Assembly: GCA_019413925.1 (NCBI GenBank)
Contig: DXMY01000028.1
Location: 16,695-80,694 of the forward strand
From: Collinsella sp.
GTDB lineage: Bacteria; Actinomycetota; Coriobacteriia; Coriobacteriales; Coriobacteriaceae
Reading direction: 5' to 3'
Length of the DNA stretch: 64,000 nt
In this document: piece after piece, positions 28,243-36,717 of the stretch
Position numbering within the stretch: the stretch's first letter is position 1
Layout: every line of letters begins with the position of its first letter
The notes under the pieces: generated by a model
Seen by the model: only the letters and a program-made list of their open reading frames with translations
Told to the model about the DNA's origin: nothing
The model's database searches: none
Translations under genes and position numbers: made by a program

Positions 28243-30018
28243 CTACTCCTCAGAGTCGTCCTCTCCAGAAGCTTTCTTCTGCTGATCGAGCTTATGCTTA
28301 CCACTTACGATAGACGTAGCGCCCAGCGTGGCCAAGCTCGCGCTGGCAAGGCTCGCCATCACAATCAGATCGCCCGTCTTGGGCATATTGCCGCCAGATG
28401 ACTTGGTTGTGGTGGTCGTAGTGGTCACCGTTTTGGAGTCATTTTGCTCCTGGACCTGGTTGTCGGTGTTGCCCTTACCGCCGTCCTCGCCCTGCTGCTT
28501 TCCGTCCTCGGTCTTGTCCTTGTTCTCGTCCTTCTTCTGAGCGGATTTGTCGCCCTTCTCATCAGAGCTAGGACCCTTATCGGATTCAGCCTTCTCGGAA
28601 GCCTTGTCCTTGGAGTCGCCCTTTGCGGCCTCGGTCTTTTCCGTGGAAACCTGATCAGAGTTGTCCTTGTTCTGAGTCGAGCCATTATTGACGCCAGCCA
28701 TCAGCGAAGAGCCCAGCGTAGAACCAAGCTGCACGGAGAAAGAAGGCTTCTTGTCCGGCGAAGCAACGGGAGCGTCCGGCGCCTTATTCGAGTCGTCCTT
28801 GGAATCATCGGAATCAGGGACTGCGTCAGAGCCGGAGCCGTTGTTAGAGCCGGTGTCAACGGACGAATCGCTCGAGCCGGTGGATGAGTTAGAGGTGTCA
28901 GCGCCGGTCGAACCAGAAGCGTCGCTGTCCGTATTGCCGGCAGAGCTTGAAGGCGAATCGCCCGCAGCAGAGCCGTTCGAATCGGAGCCGTTCGAGGTAG
29001 AGCCGTCGTTGGTAGTGTCACCAGCAGAGCCATTACCGTCAGCATCGGTCGAGGGCGCATCCATCCTGTCATCGTTGACATCGTCACTCGAGCCGTCATT
29101 CGAATCAGGTGTCAGCGAGGGCGCCGGCGCAGGCTCGGGCTGCACGGGCGCCGCGGCGGCAGCCTCGTCCTCAGCGATATAAACCAAGCAGTCCTTTAGC
29201 TCGTTGCGGTAGCGGCTCTTCCAGCCCTCATGATACTGGGGCTGGCTCGAATACTTGGTCGCCACGTTATTGACCACGCTGTTGGAGAGCGCCGTCACAA
29301 ACTCGCGGTCGGACATATCGTTGGAAAGATTCGCCCAACGGAAGAAGTCCCTGCAACCACCGGTGCCGCACATGTTGGTGATGCTCCACACCATGCCCTT
29401 GACGCAATCGGCGCGGCCCGAAATATCAATGCCCAGGCCGCTCTTGAGCCACGCCTCGGTCACCGCATAGTACGAGTTGTACGCATACGCATCCTGCAGA
29501 GCCGAAAACTCAGCAGGATCGGTGTTATAAGCACCCTGGAAGGCCTCCTGTACAATACGGCCCAGCTCGGTAAGCTGGTCGTTCTCGTACATGGCATTGC
29601 TCGCGTTGGAAATCTCGCTGCCGCGATCAATCGCATCCTTGAGCATGCCGTACTTGGCAGAATCGTAGTTGTAAACCTGCTTCATAAACGGAATGAGCGA
29701 CCAACGACGGTCGAACTGGTAATAGCCCAGCGCGTTGTAGCCGTCACCATACGAAAAGCCCTGGTTATAGTTGCCATGGCTCTCGTACTTGGTAAAGTAC
29801 TTCATCTCGGGAGTCACGTTGACAAACGAAACGCCCTGGACCGACCTCAGCACGCCCGAGAAGGACTGTTGGGTGTAAAGGCCCTTATCGATATCGGTGG
29901 CATCCGAGGCAACGCCCGGCGTGGGCTCCTCGGCAGCGGCGGGTGCCGGCGCGGAAACGGCGCCAAACGAAAGCGCCAGCGTCAGGCCCGCGACAATCGC
30001 GGAATGCTTGGGCTGCAT
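28243..30018 (-). CDS. Secreted surface protein with lysozyme-like domain and MPKTG sorting signal
   Basis: 591 residues with a signal peptide at 1-30 and GGGAGG before the ATG at 30018. Residues 50-290 form a globular domain with YESHGNYNQGFSYGDGYNALGYYQF. The Glu in YESHGNY and the aromatic pattern suggest a lysozyme-like or transglycosylase-like fold, but I do not recognise the family with certainty. Residues 300-530 are low-complexity Ser/Asp/Asn/Gly then Lys/Asp/Glu-rich, a wall-spanning stalk. The end has MPKTG, a hydrophobic helix and basic residues, as in sortase substrates, with an unusual 15-residue acidic extension. It would be anchored to the wall by sortase rather than by choline. 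Confidence 0.75.
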   Translation of the reverse strand: MQPKHSAIVAGLTLALSFGAVSAPAPAAAEEPTPGVASDATDIDKGLYTQQSFSGVLRSVQGVSFVNVTPEMKYFTKYESHGNYNQGFSYGDGYNALGYYQFDRRWSLIPFMKQVYNYDSAKYGMLKDAIDRGSEISNASNAMYENDQLTELGRIVQEAFQGAYNTDPAEFSALQDAYAYNSYYAVTEAWLKSGLGIDISGRADCVKGMVWSITNMCGTGGCRDFFRWANLSNDMSDREFVTALSNSVVNNVATKYSSQPQYHEGWKSRYRNELKDCLVYIAEDEAAAAAPVQPEPAPAPSLTPDSNDGSSDDVNDDRMDAPSTDADGNGSAGDTTNDGSTSNGSDSNGSAAGDSPSSSAGNTDSDASGSTGADTSNSSTGSSDSSVDTGSNNGSGSDAVPDSDDSKDDSNKAPDAPVASPDKKPSFSVQLGSTLGSSLMAGVNNGSTQNKDNSDQVSTEKTEAAKGDSKDKASEKAESDKGPSSDEKGDKSAQKKDENKDKTEDGKQQGEDGGKGNTDNQVQEQNDSKTVTTTTTTTKSSGGNMPKTGDLIVMASLASASLATLGATSIVSGKHKLDQQKKASGEDDSEE

Positions 30019-30157
30019 AAGATCCTCCCTGCATTGGTGTAGTTAAAGTGCAGTTTGCAAAGATAAAACTAAGTATTGCAGCTCGCCCGTTGTTGCACAA
30101 CAACCCCTCGGTAAACGGCAACAACCCTCCGCGAAATCTTAAGGAATTGCGGTCAAC

Positions 30158-30589
30158 CTACAGCTTAATGTCAAAGTTGATTTCGGGGACGGCGGCCAGG
30201 TCGGCCAACGTCACGCCGTCGACATAGTTCTCGATGACCTCGTCAAGGCCACGCCAGAACTTGACGGTGGAACACAAGTCACTGCGGGCGCAGCTGTTGT
30301 CGATGCCATCGCACGCCACCGGAGCCGTGCTGCCCTCAACGGCACGCAAGATGTCGCCGGCACGCACCTCGGCCGGGTCCTTGGCCATCATGTAGCCGCC
30401 GCCCTTGCCACGCACGCTCTTAAGCAGGTCCGCCTTCATAAGCGGACGCACCAGCTGCTCCAAATACTTTTGCGAGATATGCTCGCGGTCGGCAACCTCG
30501 CGCAAGGCAATCTTGCCCTCGGCGTCGCCCAGCGCCGCGATATAGATCATCAGTCGGAGGGCATAGCGGCCCTTGGAAGAAATGAGCAT
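30158..30589 (-). CDS. Rrf2/IscR-type Fe-S regulator of the suf operon
   Basis: 143 residues from an ATG at 30589 after GGGAGGGTAGGT. The N-terminal 80 residues are a winged helix of the Rrf2 family (LISSKGRYALRLMIYIA, SQKYLEQLV, GKGGGYMMAK). Three cysteines in CDGIDNSCARSDLC sit where IscR and SufR bind an Fe-S cluster. It is divergent from sufC, and the intervening 200 bases hold four copies of TGGGACAA in inverted pairs, one close to its own start. This is the expected arrangement for a cluster-sensing repressor controlling both itself and suf. Confidence 0.88.
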   Translation of the reverse strand: MLISSKGRYALRLMIYIAALGDAEGKIALREVADREHISQKYLEQLVRPLMKADLLKSVRGKGGGYMMAKDPAEVRAGDILRAVEGSTAPVACDGIDNSCARSDLCSTVKFWRGLDEVIENYVDGVTLADLAAVPEINFDIKL

Positions 30590-30609
30590 ACCTACCCTCC
30601 CATCGCATC

Positions 30610-30684
30610 TGGGACAACATAACCAGGTTTGTTTGTCCCAAATTTAAAGTAAGTGGGACAAACACAACAGGTTATTTTGTCCCA
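30610..30684. promoter_or_regulatory. Four TGGGACAA half-sites, probable Rrf2 operators
   Basis: Two identical inverted repeats TGGGACAA-N15-TTGTCCCA lie at 30610-30640 and 30654-30684, 44 bases apart (about four helical turns). The inner two sites also form a 10-base palindrome GTTTGTCCCA-N13-TGGGACAAAC. They lie between the Rrf2 gene and suf. Confidence 0.7.
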
Positions 30685-30721
30685 GAATTTGAAAAGTCGA
30701 GTGGATTAGTCGGGTTTTCCC

Positions 30722-30749
30722 TTGACTAACGCCGAACCCATAGTAACTT
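30722..30749 (+). promoter_or_regulatory. Probable suf promoter
   Basis: TTGACT (30722-30727) and TAACTT (30744-30749) are separated by 16 bases and lie 65 bases before the sufC start codon. The -35 is good and the -10 poor. A TTAGTC-N12-GACTAA inverted repeat overlaps the -35. Confidence 0.4.
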
Positions 30750-30813
30750 TATTCCGAGAAGATTCCTAGGGTTTAGTACACCTATGAGTACACCATATAC
30801 AGAGAGGGACAGC

Positions 30814-31614
30814 ATGAGCGCAAATCCGCTGCTTTCCATCGAAGGTCTGACCGCCTCCGTGGACGAGAAGACCATCCTCCACAACGTCAACCTTAACGTC
30901 GCCGCCGGCGAGACCCACGTGCTGATGGGACCCAACGGCGCCGGCAAGTCCACCCTCGGCCACCTGGTCATGGGCGACCCCGTTTACACGGTCAACGACG
31001 GCCGCATCGTCTTTGACGGCCAGGACATCACCGAGCTCACCACCGACAAGCGCTCGCGCGCCGGCCTGTTCCTGAGCTTCCAGGCCCCGGTCGAGATTCC
31101 GGGCGTGCCGCTGTCGAGCTTTTTGCGCGCCAGCATCGCCGGCCGCCCCGGCCTGGAGATGAAGGGCAAGGAGTTCCGCCGTCGCGTCAAGGAACTCGCG
31201 GCCGAGCTCAACATGGATACCGCCTACCTCAACCGTGAGCTGGGCGTGGGCTTCTCGGGCGGCGAGAAAAAGAAGGTCGAGATGCTCCAGCTTTTGCTGC
31301 TGCAGCCCAAGCTCGCCATCCTGGACGAGACTGACTCCGGCCTGGACGTCGACGCCCTGTCCACCGTCGGCCACGGCATGGACGCGTATCGCAAGAGCTG
31401 CGACGGCTCCATGCTCATCATCACGCACAACACGCGCATTTTGGAGCACCTGGATGTCGACCGCGTCCACGTTATGGTCAAGGGCCACATCGTGCGCGAG
31501 GACGACGCCTCGCTCATCCCCTGGATCGACAAGAACGGCTTTGAGACCTTCGAGCGCGAGGCCGCCGAGCAGCGCGCCCAGGCCGAGTCTGCCGCTGCCG
31601 AGCAGCAGGCGTAA
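30814..31614 (+). CDS. sufC: SufC Fe-S assembly ATPase
   Basis: About 266 residues from the ATG at 30814, five bases after GAGAGGG; an upstream ATG at 30784 lacks a site. ABC-ATPase motifs are complete: Walker A GPNGAGKST, signature SGGEKKKVEM and Walker B LAILDETDSG, with the Suf-specific DSGLDVDAL following. It powers the SufBCD scaffold complex that builds Fe-S clusters in the cytoplasm. It is the first gene of sufC-sufB-sufD-sufS-sufU. The gene order and the Rrf2 regulator upstream match Gram-positive suf loci. Confidence 0.95.
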   Translation: MSANPLLSIEGLTASVDEKTILHNVNLNVAAGETHVLMGPNGAGKSTLGHLVMGDPVYTVNDGRIVFDGQDITELTTDKRSRAGLFLSFQAPVEIPGVPLSSFLRASIAGRPGLEMKGKEFRRRVKELAAELNMDTAYLNRELGVGFSGGEKKKVEMLQLLLLQPKLAILDETDSGLDVDALSTVGHGMDAYRKSCDGSMLIITHNTRILEHLDVDRVHVMVKGHIVREDDASLIPWIDKNGFETFEREAAEQRAQAESAAAEQQA

Positions 31615-31626
31615 AGGGGCGACGCA

Positions 31627-33039
31627 ATGACCAAGAACCGCACCGAGGTCGCGGACATCGACCGCAGCCTCTACGACTTCACCTATGGCGAGGAGGGATT
31701 CGAGCGCCTCGACGCCGGCATCACGCCCGACATCGTGCGCGAGATCAGCGCCAAAAAGGACGAGCCGCAGTGGATGCTCGACCTGCGCCTCAAGTCCCTC
31801 GAGATCTTCAATCGTTTTCCCGACCCGACGTGGGGCCCCTCCATCGAGGGCCTGGACATGGACAACATCGTCACCTACGTCAAGCCCAACACCGACCAAA
31901 AGCACGACTGGGAGTCGGTGCCCGACGACATCAAGAACACCTTTGAGCGCTTGGGCATCCCCGAGGCCGAGCGCAGCTACCTGGCGGGCGTCGGCGCGCA
32001 GTACGACTCCGAGCTGGTCTACCACAACATGCAGGACACGGCGTCCAAGATGGGCATCGTCTACTCCGGTATTGAGGAAGCCCTGCACGATCCGCAGTGG
32101 GAGCCGCTCATCCACGAGAAATTCATGACGCTCATCCCGCCCACCGACCACAAGTTTGCGGCCCTGCACGGCGCCGTGTGGTCGGGCGGCTCGTTTGTCT
32201 ACGTTCCCAAGGGCACCAAGTTGGACTTCCCGCTGCAGAGCTACTTCCGCCTTAACGCCAAGGGCGCCGGCCAGTTTGAGCACACGCTCATCATCGTCGA
32301 GGACGATGCCGACCTGCACTTTATCGAGGGTTGCTCCGCGCCCAAGTACAACGTGGCCAACCTCCACGCCGGCGCTGTGGAGCTCTTTGTGGGCAAGCGC
32401 GCGCACCTGCGCTACTCGACCATCGAGAACTGGTCCAAGAACATGTACAACCTCAACACCAAGCGTGCGCGCGTGGACGAGGACGGCGACATCGAGTGGA
32501 TCAGTGGCTCCTTCGGCAGCCACGTGGGCTACCTCTACCCCATGAGCGTGCTCAACGGCCGCCGCGCCCGCTCGAGCTTTACCGGCATCACCTTTGCCGG
32601 TGCCGGTCAAAACCTCGACACCGGCTGCAAGGTCGTGCTCAACGCACCCGATACCTCGGCAACCGTCGAGACCAAGGGCATCTCTAAGAGCGGCGGTATC
32701 CAGACCTTCCGCAGCTCCATCGTGGCCACGCCTAAGGCCGAGGGCTCCAAGGCAACCGTGAGCTGCCAGTCGCTGATGCTCGACGACCAAAGCCGCTCCG
32801 ACACTATTCCAGCCATGGACATCCGCGCCAAGAACGTCGACATCGGCCACGAGGCCACCATCGGACGTATCGGCGACGACAAGGTGTTCTACCTGATGAG
32901 CCGCGGTATCTCGGAGGAAGAGGCCCGTACCATGATCGTCAACGGCTTTGCCAACCCAGTCTCCAAGGAGCTGCCGCTGGAGTACGCCGTCGAGATGAAC
33001 AACCTGATCAAGCTCGAGATGGAAGGAGCGATCGGATAA
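31627..33039 (+). CDS. sufB: SufB Fe-S cluster scaffold subunit
   Basis: A 470-residue protein of normal SufB length, 12 bases after sufC. Diagnostic stretches include AALHGAVWSGGSFVYVPKG, FEHTLIIVEDDADLHFIEGC, NLHAGAVELFVG and the C-terminal EATIGRIGDDKVFYLMSRG. SufB pairs with SufD and SufC; the conserved C-terminal Cys/Glu/His region holds the nascent cluster. It overlaps sufD by one base (TAATG). Confidence 0.95.
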   Translation: MTKNRTEVADIDRSLYDFTYGEEGFERLDAGITPDIVREISAKKDEPQWMLDLRLKSLEIFNRFPDPTWGPSIEGLDMDNIVTYVKPNTDQKHDWESVPDDIKNTFERLGIPEAERSYLAGVGAQYDSELVYHNMQDTASKMGIVYSGIEEALHDPQWEPLIHEKFMTLIPPTDHKFAALHGAVWSGGSFVYVPKGTKLDFPLQSYFRLNAKGAGQFEHTLIIVEDDADLHFIEGCSAPKYNVANLHAGAVELFVGKRAHLRYSTIENWSKNMYNLNTKRARVDEDGDIEWISGSFGSHVGYLYPMSVLNGRRARSSFTGITFAGAGQNLDTGCKVVLNAPDTSATVETKGISKSGGIQTFRSSIVATPKAEGSKATVSCQSLMLDDQSRSDTIPAMDIRAKNVDIGHEATIGRIGDDKVFYLMSRGISEEEARTMIVNGFANPVSKELPLEYAVEMNNLIKLEMEGAIG

Positions 33040-34310
33040 TGAAACAGACCACTAACACCGCTGCTACCACCCTTGAGCAGGTCAACGCGATGCCGGCCGC
33101 CACTTGGGGCTGGCTGAAGATGAATCAGACCAAGCTCGAGCTCTCTGACGAGCTTGCCGCCGCTCCCACCGAGGCCGTTGAGGTCGAGGGCTTGGACGAG
33201 CAGTTTACTGGCGTGGCAGACGCGTTCGAAGCCGCCATGGACACCATGGCCGAGCGCTTCCCCGAGCGCCGCGCCTCCGCCCCCGGCGACGCCGCCGACC
33301 GCGCCCGCATCACGCCCGAGACCGAGCTCGACGTGCCCGCCACCTCCATCTACCAGGCCGGCGCCATCAAGCTCGAGGAGGAGCTCTCCCCTGCCGAGGC
33401 CTTCGAGACTGGCATGGGCGAGGCTACCTACACCTACCTGGCCGACCACGCCACCAAGCGCGTCGTCATCGATGTGCCCGCATACAAGCACGCCACGGTT
33501 ACCGTGCGCGTGAGTGGCGTCGACGCTGCCGCGGCCATCGCCGCCATCGATGTCGTCGCCCGTCCGCAGGCAACGCTCGACCTGCGCATAGCCCTGGACT
33601 CCCCCGTTGCCGGCCAAGGCGTCGTGGGCTCCGCGCTACGCGTGTGCGCCCACGAGTACGCCACCGTCAACGTGACCTGCACGCAGACGCTCGACGATAG
33701 CTGGATCGCGCTCGACGACACCGGCCTGTTCCTGGACGAGGGCGCGCGCGTCAACGTGCAGCACACCGTCCTGGGTGCTGGCGCCAGCGCCACCGGCCTT
33801 GCCGGCGACCTGCTGGGCGATACCGCCAAGGTGACGATCGATACCGATTACCTGGGCGCCCGCGAGCAGGTGCGCGACTTTAACTACGAGCTGCGCCACC
33901 GCGGCCGCAAGACCGAGTGCGAGATCGACGCCAACGGCGTGCTGACTGGCACGTCCAAGAAGGTCTACCGTGGCACCATCGACCTCGTGCACGGCTGCAA
34001 GGGTGCCGTCGGCACCGAGCGCGAGACGGTGCTTTTGGCCAACAAGGGCGTCGACAACAAGACCGTTCCCGTCATTCTCTGCGACGAGGACGACGTCGCC
34101 GGCAACCACGGCGCCACGATCGGCCACGTCCGCGACGAACAACTGTTCTATCTCGCCTGCCGAGGCCTTGACCAAAACGCCGCCGAGGACCTGTTCATCC
34201 GCGCCAAGCTGGAGGACGCCGCGCTTTCCGCCACCGACGAGCGCACCCGCGCCGCCGTCGTCCGCCTGGGCAACAACCTGATCGACAACTTTGAAGAGGA
34301 GCTCGCATGA
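33039..34310 (+). CDS. sufD: SufD Fe-S assembly subunit
   Basis: 423 residues, beginning within the sufB stop codon. The C-terminal 150 residues (LRHRGRKTECEIDANGVLTG, GNHGATIGHVRDEQLFYLACRG) match the SufB/SufD beta-helix and C-terminal helical region. The N-terminal 150 residues are divergent and Ala-rich, as is common in actinobacterial SufD. It forms a heterodimer with SufB and is stimulated by SufC. It overlaps sufS by four bases (ATGA). Confidence 0.92.
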   Translation: MKQTTNTAATTLEQVNAMPAATWGWLKMNQTKLELSDELAAAPTEAVEVEGLDEQFTGVADAFEAAMDTMAERFPERRASAPGDAADRARITPETELDVPATSIYQAGAIKLEEELSPAEAFETGMGEATYTYLADHATKRVVIDVPAYKHATVTVRVSGVDAAAAIAAIDVVARPQATLDLRIALDSPVAGQGVVGSALRVCAHEYATVNVTCTQTLDDSWIALDDTGLFLDEGARVNVQHTVLGAGASATGLAGDLLGDTAKVTIDTDYLGAREQVRDFNYELRHRGRKTECEIDANGVLTGTSKKVYRGTIDLVHGCKGAVGTERETVLLANKGVDNKTVPVILCDEDDVAGNHGATIGHVRDEQLFYLACRGLDQNAAEDLFIRAKLEDAALSATDERTRAAVVRLGNNLIDNFEEELA

Positions 34311-35632
34311 TCGACACCGAGCACGTTAAATGCGACACCTGTACTGCCCCCGAGCCCATGGAGCTCGACGCCAGCGACGAGGCTTCGCGCGGCTGGCCCA
34401 CTGTGGACATCGAGACCAACCCCTACAAGGGCCAGTTCCCGCTGTTCCAGCAGCACCCCGAGATCGCCTTCCTCGATAGCGCCGCCACCGCGCAGCGCCC
34501 TGCCTGTGTGCTCGACGCCGAACGCGACTTCTATCAGCGTATGAACGCCAACCCCCTTCGCGGCCTGTACTCGCTGTCCGTCGAGGCCACCGACGCCATC
34601 GCGAAGGTCCGCCAACAGATCGCCGACCTCATCGGCGCCGCCCAGGCCAACGAGGTCGTCTTCACCCGCAACACGAGCGAGTCGCTCAACCTGGTCGCCA
34701 AGAGCTTTGCACCCACGGTGCTCGAGCCCGGTGACGAGGTCGTCATCACCATCATGGAGCACCACTCCAACCTAATCCCGTGGCAGCAGGTCTGCCGCGA
34801 AACCGGCGCCAAGCTCGTCTACCTCTACCCCACCAAGACCGGCCAGCTCACCACCGAGGAGGTTCTTACCAAGGTTGGTCCCAAGACCAAAATTCTGGCC
34901 GTGGGTCAGGTTTCTAACGTGCTGGGCGTCGAGAACCCGGTCAAGAACCTCGGCAAGCTCGTCCATAAGTACGGCGGCTATCTGGTCGTCGACGGCGCGC
35001 AGTCGCTGTCGCACATGCCGGTCGATGTGGCCGACCTGGGAGCCGACTTCTTTGCCTTTAGCGCACACAAGGCCATGGGCCCCATGGGCATCGGCGTGCT
35101 GTGGGGCAAGATGGACCTGCTCAACGCCATGCCGCCCATGCTCACCGGCGGCGAAATGATCGACTCTGTCACCGAGCAGGACGCCGTCTGGGCGCCCGTC
35201 CCCGAGAAGTTCGAGGCCGGCACGCAGGACGCCGCCGGCATCTTCGCCACGGGCGCGGCACTCGACTACCTGGTCAACACGGTGGGTTACGAGAACATTC
35301 AGGCCCGCGAGCAGGCACTCGTCCACTACCTGATGGGCGAACTCATGCAGCTCGACTTTGTCCAGATCATCGGCTCCATCTATTGGGACAACCACCACGG
35401 CGTCGTGAGCTTTAACGTCAAGGGCATCCACCCGCACGACGTCGCGAGCATCATGGACATGGACGGCGTCTGCATCCGCGCCGGCCACCACTGCGCGCAG
35501 CCGCTGCTTACCTGGCTGGGCGTCGAGAACCTTGCCTGCTGCCGCGCCAGCGTGGCCTTCTACAACGACAAGGCCGACATCGACAAGTTCATCGCCGGCC
35601 TGCATCACGTTTGGAGCACGTTCAATGGGTAA
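34307..35632 (+). CDS. sufS: SufS cysteine desulfurase with Cys-rich N-terminal extension
   Basis: 441 residues. A class V PLP aminotransferase fold with the PLP lysine in AFSAHKAMGPMG and the active-site cysteine in RAGHHCAQPLL. It strips sulfur from cysteine and passes it to SufU. An N-terminal extension of about 35 residues carries KCDTC, a Cys-x-x-Cys pair absent from textbook SufS. The start ATG overlaps the sufD stop, so the extension is real if that start is used. The overlap with sufU (ATG inside the last codons) indicates tight coupling. Confidence 0.94.
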   Translation: MIDTEHVKCDTCTAPEPMELDASDEASRGWPTVDIETNPYKGQFPLFQQHPEIAFLDSAATAQRPACVLDAERDFYQRMNANPLRGLYSLSVEATDAIAKVRQQIADLIGAAQANEVVFTRNTSESLNLVAKSFAPTVLEPGDEVVITIMEHHSNLIPWQQVCRETGAKLVYLYPTKTGQLTTEEVLTKVGPKTKILAVGQVSNVLGVENPVKNLGKLVHKYGGYLVVDGAQSLSHMPVDVADLGADFFAFSAHKAMGPMGIGVLWGKMDLLNAMPPMLTGGEMIDSVTEQDAVWAPVPEKFEAGTQDAAGIFATGAALDYLVNTVGYENIQAREQALVHYLMGELMQLDFVQIIGSIYWDNHHGVVSFNVKGIHPHDVASIMDMDGVCIRAGHHCAQPLLTWLGVENLACCRASVAFYNDKADIDKFIAGLHHVWSTFNG

Positions 35633-36047
35633 TCTGTACACCTCCACCACATTTATGGAGCACAACTCGCACCCCGACTATAAGTACGAGATGGATGCTC
35701 CCACGCACGAGCACGACGGCATCAACCCCAGCTGCGGAGACGAGCTCACCCTGCAGCTACGTGTCGAGAACAACGTGATCGAGGAGGCCTCCTTTACCGG
35801 CCACGGCTGCGCCATCAGCCAGGCCAGTGCCGACATCATGGCCGACCTCATCACCGGCGAGACCGTCGAGGAAGCTCACCGCCTGGCAGAGCTCTTCCTC
35901 GCCATGATCCGCGGCGAGCAGCTCTCCGAGGAAGACCTGGAAGACCTGGACGAGGCCGCCCAGCTTCAGGACATCTCGCACATGCCCGCCCGCGTCAAAT
36001 GCGCCGAGCTCGCCTGGCGCACCCTCGACGGCATGCTCGAGGGGTAA
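35625..36047 (+). CDS. sufU: SufU sulfur acceptor/zinc protein
   Basis: About 140 residues from an ATG at 35625, overlapping the sufS stop by eight bases. The three conserved cysteines are in NPSCGDEL, GHGCAISQAS and RVKCAELAW, with Asp in the first motif, the zinc-binding set of Gram-positive SufU. SufU accepts sulfur from SufS by zinc-ligand exchange. It is the last gene of the operon and is followed by a strong terminator at 36092. Confidence 0.93.
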   Translation: MGNLYTSTTFMEHNSHPDYKYEMDAPTHEHDGINPSCGDELTLQLRVENNVIEEASFTGHGCAISQASADIMADLITGETVEEAHRLAELFLAMIRGEQLSEEDLEDLDEAAQLQDISHMPARVKCAELAWRTLDGMLEG

Positions 36048-36091
36048 ACTAACCAGTAGCGTATGCCCCGAATCCAAGGTTTTTGATTGCC

Positions 36092-36122
36092 GAGCCGCCC
36101 GATACGGGCGGCTCTGTTTTTC
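36092..36122 (+). terminator. suf operon terminator
   Basis: Perfect 10-base arms GAGCCGCCCG and CGGGCGGCTC around ATA, then TGTTTTT. It lies 45 bases after the sufU stop codon. Confidence 0.95.
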
Positions 36123-36717
36123 CTAATGAGCGCGGACGCACGAAGTCCGCGCGTCCGACGCTCCGTCTGTCATTTACCACACAGCAGACGCGAACACGGG
36201 CGTTTTTCACAGCACCAAAGGCCTGCGGCAGGGCCCCGGACCCGCCAAGCAATTCGCCAAGCCCCGTTCTGCGAAGCTCCGACTCGCTTCGCGCCTGCCG
36301 CAGACGGGTCCCATAGGGAGCGGCGTGCATTTTTGCGAGTATTCAGCACGCCAAGCTGTGTGTATACGCATCGAAAGCGTTAATCAACGTCTTTAGGCGC
36401 ATATATATTGTGTTTTAGAACAAGCATCGCGGTCTGACGGGACGCAGGCACGTGCTTCGGGGGCGCAACGGCGGGAATCAATAGCTTCGGGACCCGTATG
36501 TTGCAAGATTGCGGCGGTGCCGACAGCAACACGATGCTGAAAACTCCGTTTTTTGCACGGCGCAGACGGGGGTAGGCACGGGCAAACCCGGACCGAGCCG
36601 TTATTTTATGCAAGATGACGATTGTTCTATGCATATTAAGAAGTGCAGTTACCGTACCAAGCTTTTGAACGCTGGTTGCGGCGTATGAACGACCCCAGCT
36701 GCGGTGAACAGGCGACC
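36123..36717. other. Gene-poor stretch with hairpins, next to a RAYT gene
   Basis: Nearly 600 bases without a convincing gene. Visible structures are GCGCGGAC/GTCCGCGC (36130-36152) and GGCGTGC/GCACGCC (36322-36352). An 84-codon minus-strand frame at 36380-36634 has no ribosome-binding site and unusual composition, so I do not call it. The area next to a REP-associated transposase may hold degenerate REP-type repeats. Confidence 0.4.

Noticed and set aside
30766..32850. Long minus-strand open frame opposite sufC and sufB
   Set aside because: Shadow of strongly supported suf genes; composition and lack of motifs show it is not coding.
36380..36634. Small minus-strand open frame of 84 codons
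   Set aside because: No ribosome-binding site, odd composition and no recognised family; probably intergenic.
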